Part shown: positions 54,874 to 63,614 of the stretch, piece by piece
How positions within the stretch are numbered: the stretch's first letter is position 1
Layout: each line of letters opens with the position of its first letter
Assembly: GCA_900315505.1 (NCBI GenBank)
Contig: OMZG01000005.1
Location: 35,102 to 99,101 of the forward strand
Direction: 5' to 3'
Length of the DNA: 64,000 nt
Origin: an uncultured Lachnospiraceae bacterium
GTDB taxonomy: Bacteria; Bacillota; Clostridia; Lachnospirales; Lachnospiraceae
Position numbers and translations under genes: made by a program
The notes under the pieces: model-generated
The model's input: the letters and a program-made list of their open reading frames with translations, nothing else
Database searches by the model: none
Told to the model about the DNA's origin: nothing

Positions 54874-54985
54874 TTTTCCTCCTGTAAAAATATATCAGTT
54901 CCGCTTATGCCTGATATAGTTCTGATAAACAATATAAAATTTCAAGAGATATATTTTTATTTTATTTTGCAATATCCACCTGTTT

Positions 54986-55015
54986 TTGTCAATACTTCGC
55001 ATTTTATTTTATATC
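54986..55015 (+). promoter_or_regulatory. aspA promoter
   Basis: TTGTCA (54986-54991), an 18-base spacer and TATATC (55010-55015). It would start a leader of roughly 120 bases ahead of aspA, containing the terminator hairpin at 55077-55120. Confidence 0.5.
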
Positions 55016-55076
55016 TTTTAATTCGTGATGAATCGTGGTAAACTTCAAATCAGAGAAACAAAGTTGTTGATGCAAA

Positions 55077-55120
55077 GGCGCATCGGTGATACGGACGTAT
55101 CGCTGGTGCGCCACTTTTTT
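55077..55120 (+). terminator. Leader terminator (possible attenuator) upstream of aspA
   Basis: A 16-base-pair stem (55077-55092 with 55097-55112, three wobble pairs) and GGAC tetraloop is followed by six T residues. It is only 24 bases before the aspA ATG. Outer bases ATGCAAA (55070-55076) and TTTGCAT (55118-55124) can extend the stem. Its placement after a promoter and before the gene suggests conditional termination; no known riboswitch class was recognised. Confidence 0.75.
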
Positions 55121-55143
55121 GCATAAAAGGAAGAAGGCCCACT

Positions 55144-56550
55144 ATGGTAAACACTAGACTTGAAGCAGATTCGATTGGCAGCATGATGATCCCGGCAGAC
55201 GCATACTACGGAGTTCAGTCACTTCGTGCGAACCGCAACTTCAGGATCACCGGCCAGCACATGAGCGATGAGTTCCTTCGCAACCTCGCAATGATAAAAA
55301 AGGCCGCAGCCATTACGAACTCACATACAGGTGACCTTTCTTCTGAAAAGGCCACTGCGATCGAGAGAACCTGCGATGAAATAATCGCCGGTTATATGAA
55401 GGATGCTTTCATTGTCGACCCGATTCAGGGCGGTGCCGGAACATCAGCCAACATGAACATGAACGAAGTCATCGCTCACCGTGCTTCCGAAATTCTTGGC
55501 GGCAGTAAATCAGAGTACACAGTTCATCCGAACGACGATGTCAACATGGGTCAGTCCACGAACGACACAATCCCGACTGCAGGCAGGATGACGGTTCTCA
55601 CTCTTTCAAAGCCTATGCTCAGCGAGTTCGGTCGTCTCTACAGAGCACTTGAAGAAAAAGCATATGAATTCAGAGATGTGATAAAAATGGGCCGCACACA
55701 GCTGCAGGATGCGGTTCCTATGACGCTTGGCCATACTTTTCACGCATATGCAACTATGGTAAAGCGTTCTGCAAAAAGAATTGAGAAATCACTCGACGAA
55801 ATGAAATCAGTAAACATGGGCGGAACCGCCATCGGAAGCTGCATCAACGCTTCCCCATACTACGTGGAAAACATTGTACCTGTCCTGTCAGAAGTCTCCG
55901 GACTCCCACTCGTCCAGGCTGATGACCTCTTCGATGCTACCGAAGACCTCGACGGATTCGTCGCTGTATCAGGAGCTATCAAGGCCGGAATGATGTCCAT
56001 CTCCAAGATGTGCAACGACCTGAGACTCCTGTCAAGCGGCCCACGCTGCGGGTTCCATGAGATAAACCTTCCTGCAAAGCAGAACGGCTCATCCATCATG
56101 CCGGGCAAGGTAAACCCTGTAATCCCTGAGGTCGTGACTCAGGTCACCTTCCTCGTGGCTGGACATGACACGACTATCATGATGGCTGCCGAGTCAGGAC
56201 AGATGGAACTCAACGCTTTCGAGCCCGTCACCTTCCATCAATTATTTGAATCCATTACCTCTGTGACAGGTGCGATAAAGACCCTTGTAAACAACTGCAT
56301 TCTCGACCTCACCGCGAACGAGGATCACTGCCTCGAACTCGCAGAGGGTTCTACCGGAATCGCAACCGCACTCAGTCCGAAGGTCGGATATCAGGAAGCC
56401 GCCACCATCGCCAAGACTGCCCTGCACGAAGGAACCTCCGTCCGTGAAGAAGCAGGGAAGACAGGACTCTTCACAGAAAAAGAGCTCGACACCCTTCTCG
56501 ACCTCTCAAAAGCAGTCGGAAAGAGCAGCGAGCTCCGTGAAGCACTATAA
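55144..56550 (+). CDS. aspA: Aspartate ammonia-lyase
   Basis: A 468-residue enzyme of the fumarase/aspartase superfamily that converts aspartate to fumarate and ammonia. Key motifs are GGAGTSANMNMNEV (97-110), SxNDxxPTA-like QSTNDTIPTAGRM (137-149) and the catalytic loop GSSIMPGKVNP (315-325). The MNMNE sequence and lack of a fumarase-type signature favour aspartase over fumarase. It supports anaerobic aspartate use and fumarate supply. It is divergent from an Lrp-type regulator, preceded by a leader terminator, and followed by a palindromic repeat. Confidence 0.93.
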   Translation: MVNTRLEADSIGSMMIPADAYYGVQSLRANRNFRITGQHMSDEFLRNLAMIKKAAAITNSHTGDLSSEKATAIERTCDEIIAGYMKDAFIVDPIQGGAGTSANMNMNEVIAHRASEILGGSKSEYTVHPNDDVNMGQSTNDTIPTAGRMTVLTLSKPMLSEFGRLYRALEEKAYEFRDVIKMGRTQLQDAVPMTLGHTFHAYATMVKRSAKRIEKSLDEMKSVNMGGTAIGSCINASPYYVENIVPVLSEVSGLPLVQADDLFDATEDLDGFVAVSGAIKAGMMSISKMCNDLRLLSSGPRCGFHEINLPAKQNGSSIMPGKVNPVIPEVVTQVTFLVAGHDTTIMMAAESGQMELNAFEPVTFHQLFESITSVTGAIKTLVNNCILDLTANEDHCLELAEGSTGIATALSPKVGYQEAATIAKTALHEGTSVREEAGKTGLFTEKELDTLLDLSKAVGKSSELREAL

Positions 56551-56553
56551 AAA

Positions 56554-56585
56554 GATGAAAAAGGGGACGGGTCCCTTTTTCATCT
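56554..56585. repeat. Dispersed palindrome copy 9
   Basis: Forward-orientation copy between the convergent aspA and DAHP synthase stops. The latter's TGA (56585-56587) touches the end of the element. It can terminate both genes. Confidence 0.86.
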
Positions 56586-57625
56586 CAGATCAGATCGGCG
56601 AGCTCGAGTACGAGCTTCTCGGTCTTCTTCCAGCCGAGGCATGGATCGGTGATGGACTTGCCATAGACACCCTCGCCGATCTTCTGGGCACCATCCTCGA
56701 TGTAGGACTCGATCATAAGACCCTTCACGATATTCTTTATCTGCTTCGATACATGGCAGCTGTGCATGACATCCTTTGCGATACGGATCTGCTCGAGGTA
56801 CTTTTTGCCTGAATTCGAATGATTGCAGTCTACTATGATTGCCGGATTCTTGAGTTCCGGATGCTTCTCATACAGTTCGCAGACATCCTTCAGATCCTCA
56901 TAATGATAGTTCGCATGATTCCTGCCATACTTATCCACATATCCACGCATTATCGCATGTGCGTACTGATTTCCGGTCGTATGAACCTCCCAGCTCCTGT
57001 AGATGAATGTATGCGGATTCTGGGCTGCTATAATGGAATTCATCATGACGGAGATGTCTCCACCTGTCGGATTCTTCATGCCGGCCGGGATCCCGATACC
57101 ACTGGCTGTGAGTCTGTGTTCCTGGTTCTCGACTGACCGGGCGCCGATTGCCACATAGGACAGCAGGTCTGATAAATATCTGTGATTTCCCGGATACAGC
57201 ATCTCCTCTGCACAGGTGAATCCTGTCTCCTCTACCACTCTCATATGCATATGACGGATGGCAATGATCCCGCCGAGCAGATCAGCACCCTTCTCAGGAT
57301 CAGGCTGCGTAGCCATCCCCTTATAGCCGAGTCCTGTAGTACGCGGCTTGTTCGTATATACACGAGGGATAATGAAGATCTTGTCCTTTACCTTCTCCTG
57401 AAGACCGGCCAGACGTGTCATGTAGTCAAGCACTGCATCTTCATTATCAGCAGAACACGGTCCGATGATCAGAAGGATCCTGTCCTTGTCCTTCCCTGTG
57501 AAAATATCAAATATTTCCTGATCTCTCTTCTCCTTGAGAGCCTTCGTCTCTTCCTTCAGCGGGTACTGCTCCTTGATCTCCTGCGGAGTCGGGAGCTTAC
57601 GTACGAATTCCATCTGCATTTCCAT
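56585..57625 (-). CDS. aroF: 3-deoxy-7-phosphoheptulonate synthase (type I-alpha)
   Basis: A 346-residue DAHP synthase of the AroF/G/H type, the first enzyme of aromatic amino acid synthesis (PEP plus erythrose-4-phosphate). Diagnostic segments are LLIIGPCSADNEDAVLDY, RVYTNKPRTTGLGYKG, GARSVENQEHR, KNPTGGDISVM and IIVDCNHSNSGKKY. The metal-binding cysteine, histidine, glutamate and aspartate positions appear intact. Which aromatic amino acid inhibits it cannot be read from the sequence. AGGAG precedes the ATG; no T-box or trp-type leader was found. Confidence 0.94.
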   Translation of the reverse strand: MEMQMEFVRKLPTPQEIKEQYPLKEETKALKEKRDQEIFDIFTGKDKDRILLIIGPCSADNEDAVLDYMTRLAGLQEKVKDKIFIIPRVYTNKPRTTGLGYKGMATQPDPEKGADLLGGIIAIRHMHMRVVEETGFTCAEEMLYPGNHRYLSDLLSYVAIGARSVENQEHRLTASGIGIPAGMKNPTGGDISVMMNSIIAAQNPHTFIYRSWEVHTTGNQYAHAIMRGYVDKYGRNHANYHYEDLKDVCELYEKHPELKNPAIIVDCNHSNSGKKYLEQIRIAKDVMHSCHVSKQIKNIVKGLMIESYIEDGAQKIGEGVYGKSITDPCLGWKKTEKLVLELADLI

Positions 57626-57660
57626 GTCAGTAATCTCCTTTATTTTTTCAAACTCTCTAA

Positions 57661-57689
57661 AGTATATGACTTGAGAGCGGATAAATCAA
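57661..57689 (-). promoter_or_regulatory. DAHP synthase promoter
   Basis: On the minus strand TTGATT (57684-57689), a 17-base spacer and TATACT (57661-57666). The leader is about 30 bases long, so there is no room for an attenuator. Confidence 0.65.
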
Positions 57690-57738
57690 GTAAAAAGAGT
57701 CTGCAATACTACGGCTGAACCAGATGGGATAAAAAAAA

Positions 57739-57770
57739 GCCCCGTTCGAGGATTTTTTCCTCGGACGGGG
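57739..57770 (-). terminator. Pullulanase terminator
   Basis: A stem of CCCCGTTCGAGG with CCTCGGACGGGG around a T-rich loop is followed on the minus strand by seven T residues. It lies about 32 bases past the pullulanase stop. Confidence 0.85.
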
Positions 57771-57801
57771 TTATTTTTCCCTGAAAATATATAACAGGTC
57801 T

Positions 57802-60465
57802 TTATTTTACCAGAACTGTGCAGCTGACAGGCTCTACACTAATATTTCCGCTAGCGGTTGAAAGTGTTTTCGTGCCTGCTGCCTCTTTATTGATGCAGAC
57901 CTTCCAGTCTCCTGACGGAAGGCTTACGCTTTCTGCCTTCTGGTTCGGATTAAATATAACAAGGATCTGCTGCGCAGAATCTCCCGAACTCTTTCCATCA
58001 ATGGTGTACGCGATCACATTGTCACTGGTTCCACTCAGGAATTTCACAGAGGAATCGATCTGGGAACCGCTTACCATGCGAAGAGCCGGATGAGCCTTTC
58101 TGAACGAGATAAGACCTTTATAATAATTATAAACGTCACTGTACTCCTTCTTGCCCAGATTATCCCACTTGAAGGCGTTGATGCTGCTTGCGGAGAAGTT
58201 CTTGTCGGCATCATAGTAAGCCTTCAGACAGGTGGCATTCGAGCTGTAGCTGTTGACCCAGAAATCTCTGCCCTTTGCAGACTTAATGTCGTTAGTGTCA
58301 CCGTACTTCACTCCAGATGGCAGTTCCTTTGTACGGAGCATCTCTTCCCCACCCTGCATGAACGGAATGCCTTCAGACATAAATACAATAGATGAAGCAA
58401 GGTTATTCTGAGCTACCATTATTGCCTGGTCTGTTGCAGCTGACGAAGCCTGGATCCTGTCAAAAAGCGTATCATTGTCATGGCAGGATACATAGTTTAT
58501 CGTCTGAGAAGCCCTGTTATCCGACTTCAGCCAGTCGGCGGAGGCTGTTACGGACTTTATGATATCATTTGTCTTATCACTGTTTCCGGTAGCGTAGCCT
58601 GCTTCTGTGAAGTTGAACACACCACCCTTTGCGCCGTCACGGATCTTATCATTGAAGAATCCGACCTGAGGTGTTGCTTTCGAATTATTCTGTGTAGCAA
58701 AGCCAAGTCCGCTCTTCGTCGGGTTTGTCGTATTATTCCATCCCTCGCCATATATTATGATCGACGGATCTATCTCGTGGAGTGCCTTTACTATCTCGTT
58801 TATGGTCTCTGTATCGAACAGATAAGACTGATCAAGCCTGAAGCCATTTATGTGATATTCCTTTGCCCAGTAAACAAACGAATCCACGATGTACTTGCGA
58901 TTCATCAATCTCTCTGTTGCCGTATCATTTCCGCAGTATGAGCCATTTGAATTCGGTCTGGAATAGTAATCCGGCACGATCCTGTTGATGCAGAAATTAT
59001 CCTTTGAAGCTACATGTCCGTAGACCACATCCATGACTACGCTCATGCCGTTTTTGTGAAGAGACTCTACCATCTCCTTAAATTCTTTTACTCGAACAGC
59101 TCCGTTAGACGGATCTGTAGAATATGAGCCCTCAGGAATGTTGTAATTCTGCGGGTCATAGCCCCAGTTATACTGATCGGTATTCTTTGATTCGTCCACT
59201 GAGCTGTAGTCATATACCGGCTGAAGCTGTACATGGGTGATCCCGAGATCCTTCAGATAGTCTGTGCCTGTTGCCTGACCGCTTGAGTTCTTCGTTCCGC
59301 TCTCTGTAAATGCCAGGTACTTTCCTTTGTTTTTCATTCCGGAAGACTTATCATTTGAAAAATCTCCCACATGCATCTCATAGATTACTGCATCCGTATA
59401 GTTCTTTATCTCATTCGGATTCTTATCTGTGCTCCATCCTGTCGGATCTGTAGAAGACAGGTCGATCACCATTCCTCTGTTTCCATTGGTGCCGCAGGTA
59501 CGCGCATACGGATCGATAACATCCTTCTGAGTCTTTCCGTCGGTAGTCACATCATAGGTATAGTAAGTACCATTCAGATCTCCGGATACCTTCTTTGACC
59601 ATACACCCTTTGAACCTTTTTTCAGGTTTATAGTCTTTATCTTGTCATCGGCACCCTTTGTTCCTGACTTATAGAGATTAAGCTTCACCTTGCTTGCAAG
59701 CGGAGCCCAGAGCTTAAAAGTAGTGGCCTTCTTTGAATATGAAGCTCCAAGGTCATTTCCAGTATAGGTGTAGGCCTTCTCGAACTCTGTGGTCGAATAA
59801 TAGTCAGGCGTAGTAACCTTTGTCTTTACTCCGTTATAGGTAATATAGGTGGTATAACGGTAGGATATCGGCTTCTTAAGAGTAAGTGTATAGACATTCC
59901 CTGAAGCCTTTACTGACTTTATTCCAAAGCTCTTCTTCACGGAATTTGTGACTCTGAAAGTCTTCTTCACGTTCGTTTTCTTTCCGAGCGCCTTCATCAT
60001 GGTCACCTTCAATGTCTTCTTCCCAGAAGACGTTGCCGAAACGAGCGCATTCTTAAAGGTTTTTGAATATCCCTCTATGCCTGAGAATACATAGACATCA
60101 AGCTTGCCTTTCTTTGCAGCGCCAAGGTCTATGCTCTGGTCCTTGTCGACGTCTTTTCCTGCCCAGCTGTCACCGCCCTTTCTTACAATAAACGACAGTG
60201 AGCTCTTTCCTGCCGGTACCGTGATATTCGTGACCGCACAGCCATTTTTGTCCAGTTTTTTCTGAAAGACAGAACTGCTTCCATCAATTCCGTCACCCCA
60301 GAACCAGACGTCCCAGTCACTATAGTCCCTATCGCTCCTGTAATAATGGAACGATACCTTCGTTGCGGCAGCCGCGAGCGCATTTACTCTGATCCCAGAG
60401 AAAATGGACATCGCCATCAGAATGGCTGTCACAAATGCTGATACTTTTGTCAGTTTTTTCCTCAT
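57802..60465 (-). CDS. pulA: Secreted type I pullulanase
   Basis: An 887-residue exported alpha-1,6-glucan debranching enzyme of family GH13. After a signal peptide (about 1-32) come starch-binding-like beta domains (about 35-220), a CBM48-like domain (about 230-325: YSKKATTFKLWAPLASKVKL) and the catalytic barrel. The pullulanase hallmark YNWGYDPQNYN is present. Catalytic residues are the aspartate in NGFRLDQSY, the glutamate in IIYGEGWNN and the aspartate in SCHDND. The C-terminal domain lacks a sorting signal, so it may be released or bound by its beta domains. It lets the cell use starch or glycogen branches. Confidence 0.92.
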   Translation of the reverse strand: MRKKLTKVSAFVTAILMAMSIFSGIRVNALAAAATKVSFHYYRSDRDYSDWDVWFWGDGIDGSSSVFQKKLDKNGCAVTNITVPAGKSSLSFIVRKGGDSWAGKDVDKDQSIDLGAAKKGKLDVYVFSGIEGYSKTFKNALVSATSSGKKTLKVTMMKALGKKTNVKKTFRVTNSVKKSFGIKSVKASGNVYTLTLKKPISYRYTTYITYNGVKTKVTTPDYYSTTEFEKAYTYTGNDLGASYSKKATTFKLWAPLASKVKLNLYKSGTKGADDKIKTINLKKGSKGVWSKKVSGDLNGTYYTYDVTTDGKTQKDVIDPYARTCGTNGNRGMVIDLSSTDPTGWSTDKNPNEIKNYTDAVIYEMHVGDFSNDKSSGMKNKGKYLAFTESGTKNSSGQATGTDYLKDLGITHVQLQPVYDYSSVDESKNTDQYNWGYDPQNYNIPEGSYSTDPSNGAVRVKEFKEMVESLHKNGMSVVMDVVYGHVASKDNFCINRIVPDYYSRPNSNGSYCGNDTATERLMNRKYIVDSFVYWAKEYHINGFRLDQSYLFDTETINEIVKALHEIDPSIIIYGEGWNNTTNPTKSGLGFATQNNSKATPQVGFFNDKIRDGAKGGVFNFTEAGYATGNSDKTNDIIKSVTASADWLKSDNRASQTINYVSCHDNDTLFDRIQASSAATDQAIMVAQNNLASSIVFMSEGIPFMQGGEEMLRTKELPSGVKYGDTNDIKSAKGRDFWVNSYSSNATCLKAYYDADKNFSASSINAFKWDNLGKKEYSDVYNYYKGLISFRKAHPALRMVSGSQIDSSVKFLSGTSDNVIAYTIDGKSSGDSAQQILVIFNPNQKAESVSLPSGDWKVCINKEAAGTKTLSTASGNISVEPVSCTVLVK

Positions 60466-60724
60466 TGTTTCCTCCTTCTATATCCCGGGCGCAGATCCCT
60501 ATACAATCTGCATAATCCCCACTAAAGTATCAACTAATATTTTAGCATTATGCACAAAAGTACAACATATTAATAATTTATGATACATATCACTTTTTTG
60601 ACAGCATTTCAAATGAGAATGTGGTCTTACGGAGCACCATATGCCGTCCTGAACCGTATTGCATGTCATCTTTAAAAAGTATACTATAGATAAGATCCTT
60701 AAGATCTGATGACCGGAGTATTCG

Positions 60725-61783
60725 ATGATTTACAGAATCCAGAGTGATTTTTACGATTTTTCATGTATTGCTGACCGCTGCCCGATGAACTGCTGCAGTG
60801 GCTGGCAGATAGTAATAGATAAAAAAAGCCTTGACAGATACAGATCCTGGAACGGAGAATTTGAGGACAGACTCCGCAGCGGAATAGACTATGAAGAATC
60901 CTGTTTCAGGCAGACTGACGGCAGATGCAGCATGCTCTCAGACAGCGGGTTCTGCGACCTGCAGACAAGTCTTGGCGAAGATTTTCTCTGCGATACCTGC
61001 AGGCAGTATCCAAGGCATACCGAAGAGTTCCCTGATCTGCGCGAGTATTCGCTGTCACTGTCCTGTCCTGAAGCTGTCAGGATGCTCTTTGCCTCAGATT
61101 CCCATCTGTCATTCAGGGAATCTGAGGACGAAAAGACTGAAGACTATGATGATTACGAGGATTTTGACTTTTTTCTTTTCGACAGGCTTTGCTATGCGCG
61201 TGAGAGGATGCTTGACCTCGCGTCCGGCAGTCTTCCTCTCCAGGAAAAAATGGACCTGATCGCGTCATACGCATTCAGACTCCAGGGGCTTTTCGACAGC
61301 GGCGATATATCAGATATGGATCAGCTCTCATGCACCACGGCTCTTCCGCCGCGGAACGGGCGAAGGAGCGGCTTTGCTTTTTCCTATGGATATATGTGTG
61401 AAAGCCTTGGCCTTCTAGGCAGCCTGGAGATTCTTGAGCCATCCTGGTCTGACACCCTTCACGCATCTACTGAATACTGGAGGGCGCATAAAGCTTCCTC
61501 CGCCGAGTGGCAGCAGGCCATGTACCCGGACCGTGCCGTTTCCTTCATCTGTGAGAAAATGCTGGAGTCTTTGCTTTTTACCTATTTCTGCGGAAGCATC
61601 TACGACGGCCAGATCTACGCCAGAGCCATGATAGCGGTTATGACTGTCAGATGGATCATGATGATAAGCGCTGCCTCTTCGCTCACCCCTGAAGAAACTG
61701 TTTACCTCTTCTCTCGCGAGGTCGAGCACTCAGATCTGAACCTGAACGCCCTGATCTCCTGGTTTGAGGAAGAGCTTGACTGA
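60725..61783 (+). CDS. fliB: Flagellin lysine-N-methylase
   Basis: A 352-residue FliB-family protein, which methylates lysines of flagellin. The cysteine-rich N-terminus (CIADRCPMNCCSGW), then CSMLSDSGFCDLQ and FLCDTCRQYPRHTEEF, form the expected metal-binding cluster. The acidic, aspartate-rich stretch (about 137-150) is in the middle. GGAG lies 7 bases before the ATG. The likely target is the flagellin encoded at 53539-54306. Between this gene and the pullulanase start are 259 bases of AT-rich intergenic sequence with a TATACT-like box near 60680. Confidence 0.9.
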   Translation: MIYRIQSDFYDFSCIADRCPMNCCSGWQIVIDKKSLDRYRSWNGEFEDRLRSGIDYEESCFRQTDGRCSMLSDSGFCDLQTSLGEDFLCDTCRQYPRHTEEFPDLREYSLSLSCPEAVRMLFASDSHLSFRESEDEKTEDYDDYEDFDFFLFDRLCYARERMLDLASGSLPLQEKMDLIASYAFRLQGLFDSGDISDMDQLSCTTALPPRNGRRSGFAFSYGYMCESLGLLGSLEILEPSWSDTLHASTEYWRAHKASSAEWQQAMYPDRAVSFICEKMLESLLFTYFCGSIYDGQIYARAMIAVMTVRWIMMISAASSLTPEETVYLFSREVEHSDLNLNALISWFEEELD

Positions 61784-61837
61784 AAGAATGGATTAGCTTC
61801 TGCGGCAGATGCGCTTCTCCAATGAAACACTCCGCAG

Positions 61838-61936
61838 CAGCTGATCAACAAAGGACTCATATACGCAGCAAAATACGGAGAGATAGACTTTACAGTAGCG
61901 AAGTTTGAGGATTTCCTGATCAGGAAAAGGGGATGA
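61838..61936 (+). pseudogene. C-terminal fragment of a AAA ATPase gene
   Basis: About 32 codons read QLINKGLIYAAKYGEIDF and continue to FLIRKRG and a TGA. This is the C-terminal end of a common family of AAA ATPases. Upstream bases in this frame hit a stop, and no start or ATPase core is present. The same stretch (QLINKGLIYAAKYG) recurs at 63959-64000 with mostly synonymous changes. It is a decayed remnant. Confidence 0.7.
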
Positions 61937-61946
61937 GCATTGGCAA

Positions 61947-63377
61947 TCAGGCAAACAGATCGTCCATCGTGACCACATCTGTAAATGCTCCACTGTATTC
62001 ATTACGCACGAGTCCATAAGTGGTAATCAGAGTGCTATGAACTGATGCCTTAGCCGGAGCCTCCTCGAGAAGCGCTGTCTGCCTGCGAAGAAGCGTCCTG
62101 TAATACTTCTGATCCACCTTGAAATCGTCGCTGTAATACTTGATCTCGCACATATTGATCACGTCATCACGTCTGATTATCAGCATATCTATCTGGAAAC
62201 CTCGTTCGTCATCAGGCTTTTTAGTCCATGCTGAGAACGCTGTCGACACACCACTTATTCCAAGAGCATTCTTGATCTGAGGCAGATGGCACCAGCATAC
62301 ATTCTCAAATGCAATACCCCTCCATGATACTACGGCCTGATTGTCCAGGTTCTGCTGCCAGAAATTCTCCTCAGATACAGCCTTTTTCTCTTTGAAATGA
62401 AGCCAGAATATGCACAGCGGATCGACCAGCCTGTAATGTACATCATTCTTTCTGCCGCCAAACGGCACATATCTGATCACGAAATCGCTCTCTACGAGGG
62501 CATTCATACTATTCGTAAAAAGCTTTCCATCCTTCATATCCAGTTTCTTAAGCAACTCGCCTCTTGTATAGCCCATATTCCTTGATGATAGTGTCCTTAC
62601 AATACGTTTCATCAGATCTGGTCTTGCAAAAATTGATTCAAATAATCTGTTATATTCATCACGTAGTACCGCATTTTTCTTAAAAAAGAGTTCATCTATA
62701 TTCTGCGCCAGACTCAGATTCCTCCTGAAATATCCGAGATAATATGGAATGCCTCCGATAGCCATATAGCTCTGCACGATATCATATCGTGACATATTGA
62801 TATCCCTCTCACGAAAAAAATCTTCGCATTCCTTCAGAGTGAACGGCTCGAGCTTGATCTCGAATGTCAGCCGATTATATAAGCCTCCATGGTTATTGAT
62901 CAGATTGTCAAGGATCCACGAACTGGCGCTGCCACATACGATTACCATCAGATTCTTCCTATGACATCCCCAGTTGTTCCAAAAACCTTCAAATGCTGTA
63001 AGAAAGCCCGAACGGGGTGTATCCATCCACGGCATCTCGTCAAGAAATACCAGCTGCCTGGAACCATCATCCCTGTCCTGAAGGTATTTTTCCAACAGAA
63101 AAAAAGCCTCCAGCCATGACTTAGGCTTCTTAGCCTCTTCCATTCCCTGACTCACGAGAGAATAGTAGAACTGATCCAGCTGTTTCTTCAAGAGCCCGTC
63201 ACCTTCGTGCTCTATTGGTGACAGACCGGCATGCCTGAATGTAATCCTGTCTTTGAACAGTTCGTTCACCAGATATGTCTTTCCAACTCTTCGCCTGCCA
63301 TATATAGCTATCAACTGAGCTTCATTGCCTGCATATCGTTCCTCCAGATCACGTATCTCCCGTTTTCTTCCCACCAT
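61947..63377 (-). CDS. AAA ATPase with DUF234-type C-terminus
   Basis: A 476-residue ATPase of the archaeal-type family common in Clostridia and archaea. Walker A is GRRRVGKT (27-34), Walker B lies in LVFLDEMPWMDTP, and the sensor stretch is VIVCGSASSWI. A winged-helix region (about 270-310) precedes a DUF234-like PD-(D/E)xK nuclease-like domain containing FQIDMLIIRRDDVINMCEIKYY. Function is unknown; such genes are often multicopy. The leader has a possible ribosome-site switch. It is bracketed by fragments of another ATPase gene. Confidence 0.87.
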   Translation of the reverse strand: MVGRKREIRDLEERYAGNEAQLIAIYGRRRVGKTYLVNELFKDRITFRHAGLSPIEHEGDGLLKKQLDQFYYSLVSQGMEEAKKPKSWLEAFFLLEKYLQDRDDGSRQLVFLDEMPWMDTPRSGFLTAFEGFWNNWGCHRKNLMVIVCGSASSWILDNLINNHGGLYNRLTFEIKLEPFTLKECEDFFRERDINMSRYDIVQSYMAIGGIPYYLGYFRRNLSLAQNIDELFFKKNAVLRDEYNRLFESIFARPDLMKRIVRTLSSRNMGYTRGELLKKLDMKDGKLFTNSMNALVESDFVIRYVPFGGRKNDVHYRLVDPLCIFWLHFKEKKAVSEENFWQQNLDNQAVVSWRGIAFENVCWCHLPQIKNALGISGVSTAFSAWTKKPDDERGFQIDMLIIRRDDVINMCEIKYYSDDFKVDQKYYRTLLRRQTALLEEAPAKASVHSTLITTYGLVRNEYSGAFTDVVTMDDLFA

Positions 63378-63384
63378 ATTATTG

Positions 63385-63453
63385 CCTCTCGTTTAATCCA
63401 TGTGATTGTGTTTTAATGAGAGGTGACTTCATTATTTTACTTGTTCGCCTCTC
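63385..63453 (-). promoter_or_regulatory. Possible ribosome-site switch in the ATPase leader
   Basis: Reading the minus-strand RNA, GAGAGG (63453-63448), CCUCUC (63423-63418) and GAGAGG (63390-63385) occur in that order. The last is the ribosome binding site 7 bases before the ATG. The middle element can pair with either outer one, giving mutually exclusive structures that would open or close the ribosome site. The inner pairing extends into UUAA with mismatches. Confidence 0.45.
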
Positions 63454-63473
63454 AATATATTTAATATAAGTGA

Positions 63474-63502
63474 ATTATACTTTATTTCCCGGTATAAAGC
63501 AA
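63474..63502 (-). promoter_or_regulatory. ATPase promoter
   Basis: On the minus strand TTGCTT (63497-63502), a 17-base spacer and TATAAT (63474-63479). It gives a leader of about 90 bases containing the three alternating GAGAGG/CCUCUC elements. Confidence 0.6.
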
Positions 63503-63614
63503 GTTCTAACATATTATACTTATATGGTTTAAAACTACCCTACGCTTCGTAATCTTATGTTGATTTCCATATTATAACGTGATACGCTTGAAATATACAA
63601 AGGAGGTCGTCTGA

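Noticed and set aside
57626..57720. T-box or aromatic amino acid attenuator before DAHP synthase
   Set aside because: The predicted leader is only about 30 bases, with no T-box sequence or leader peptide.
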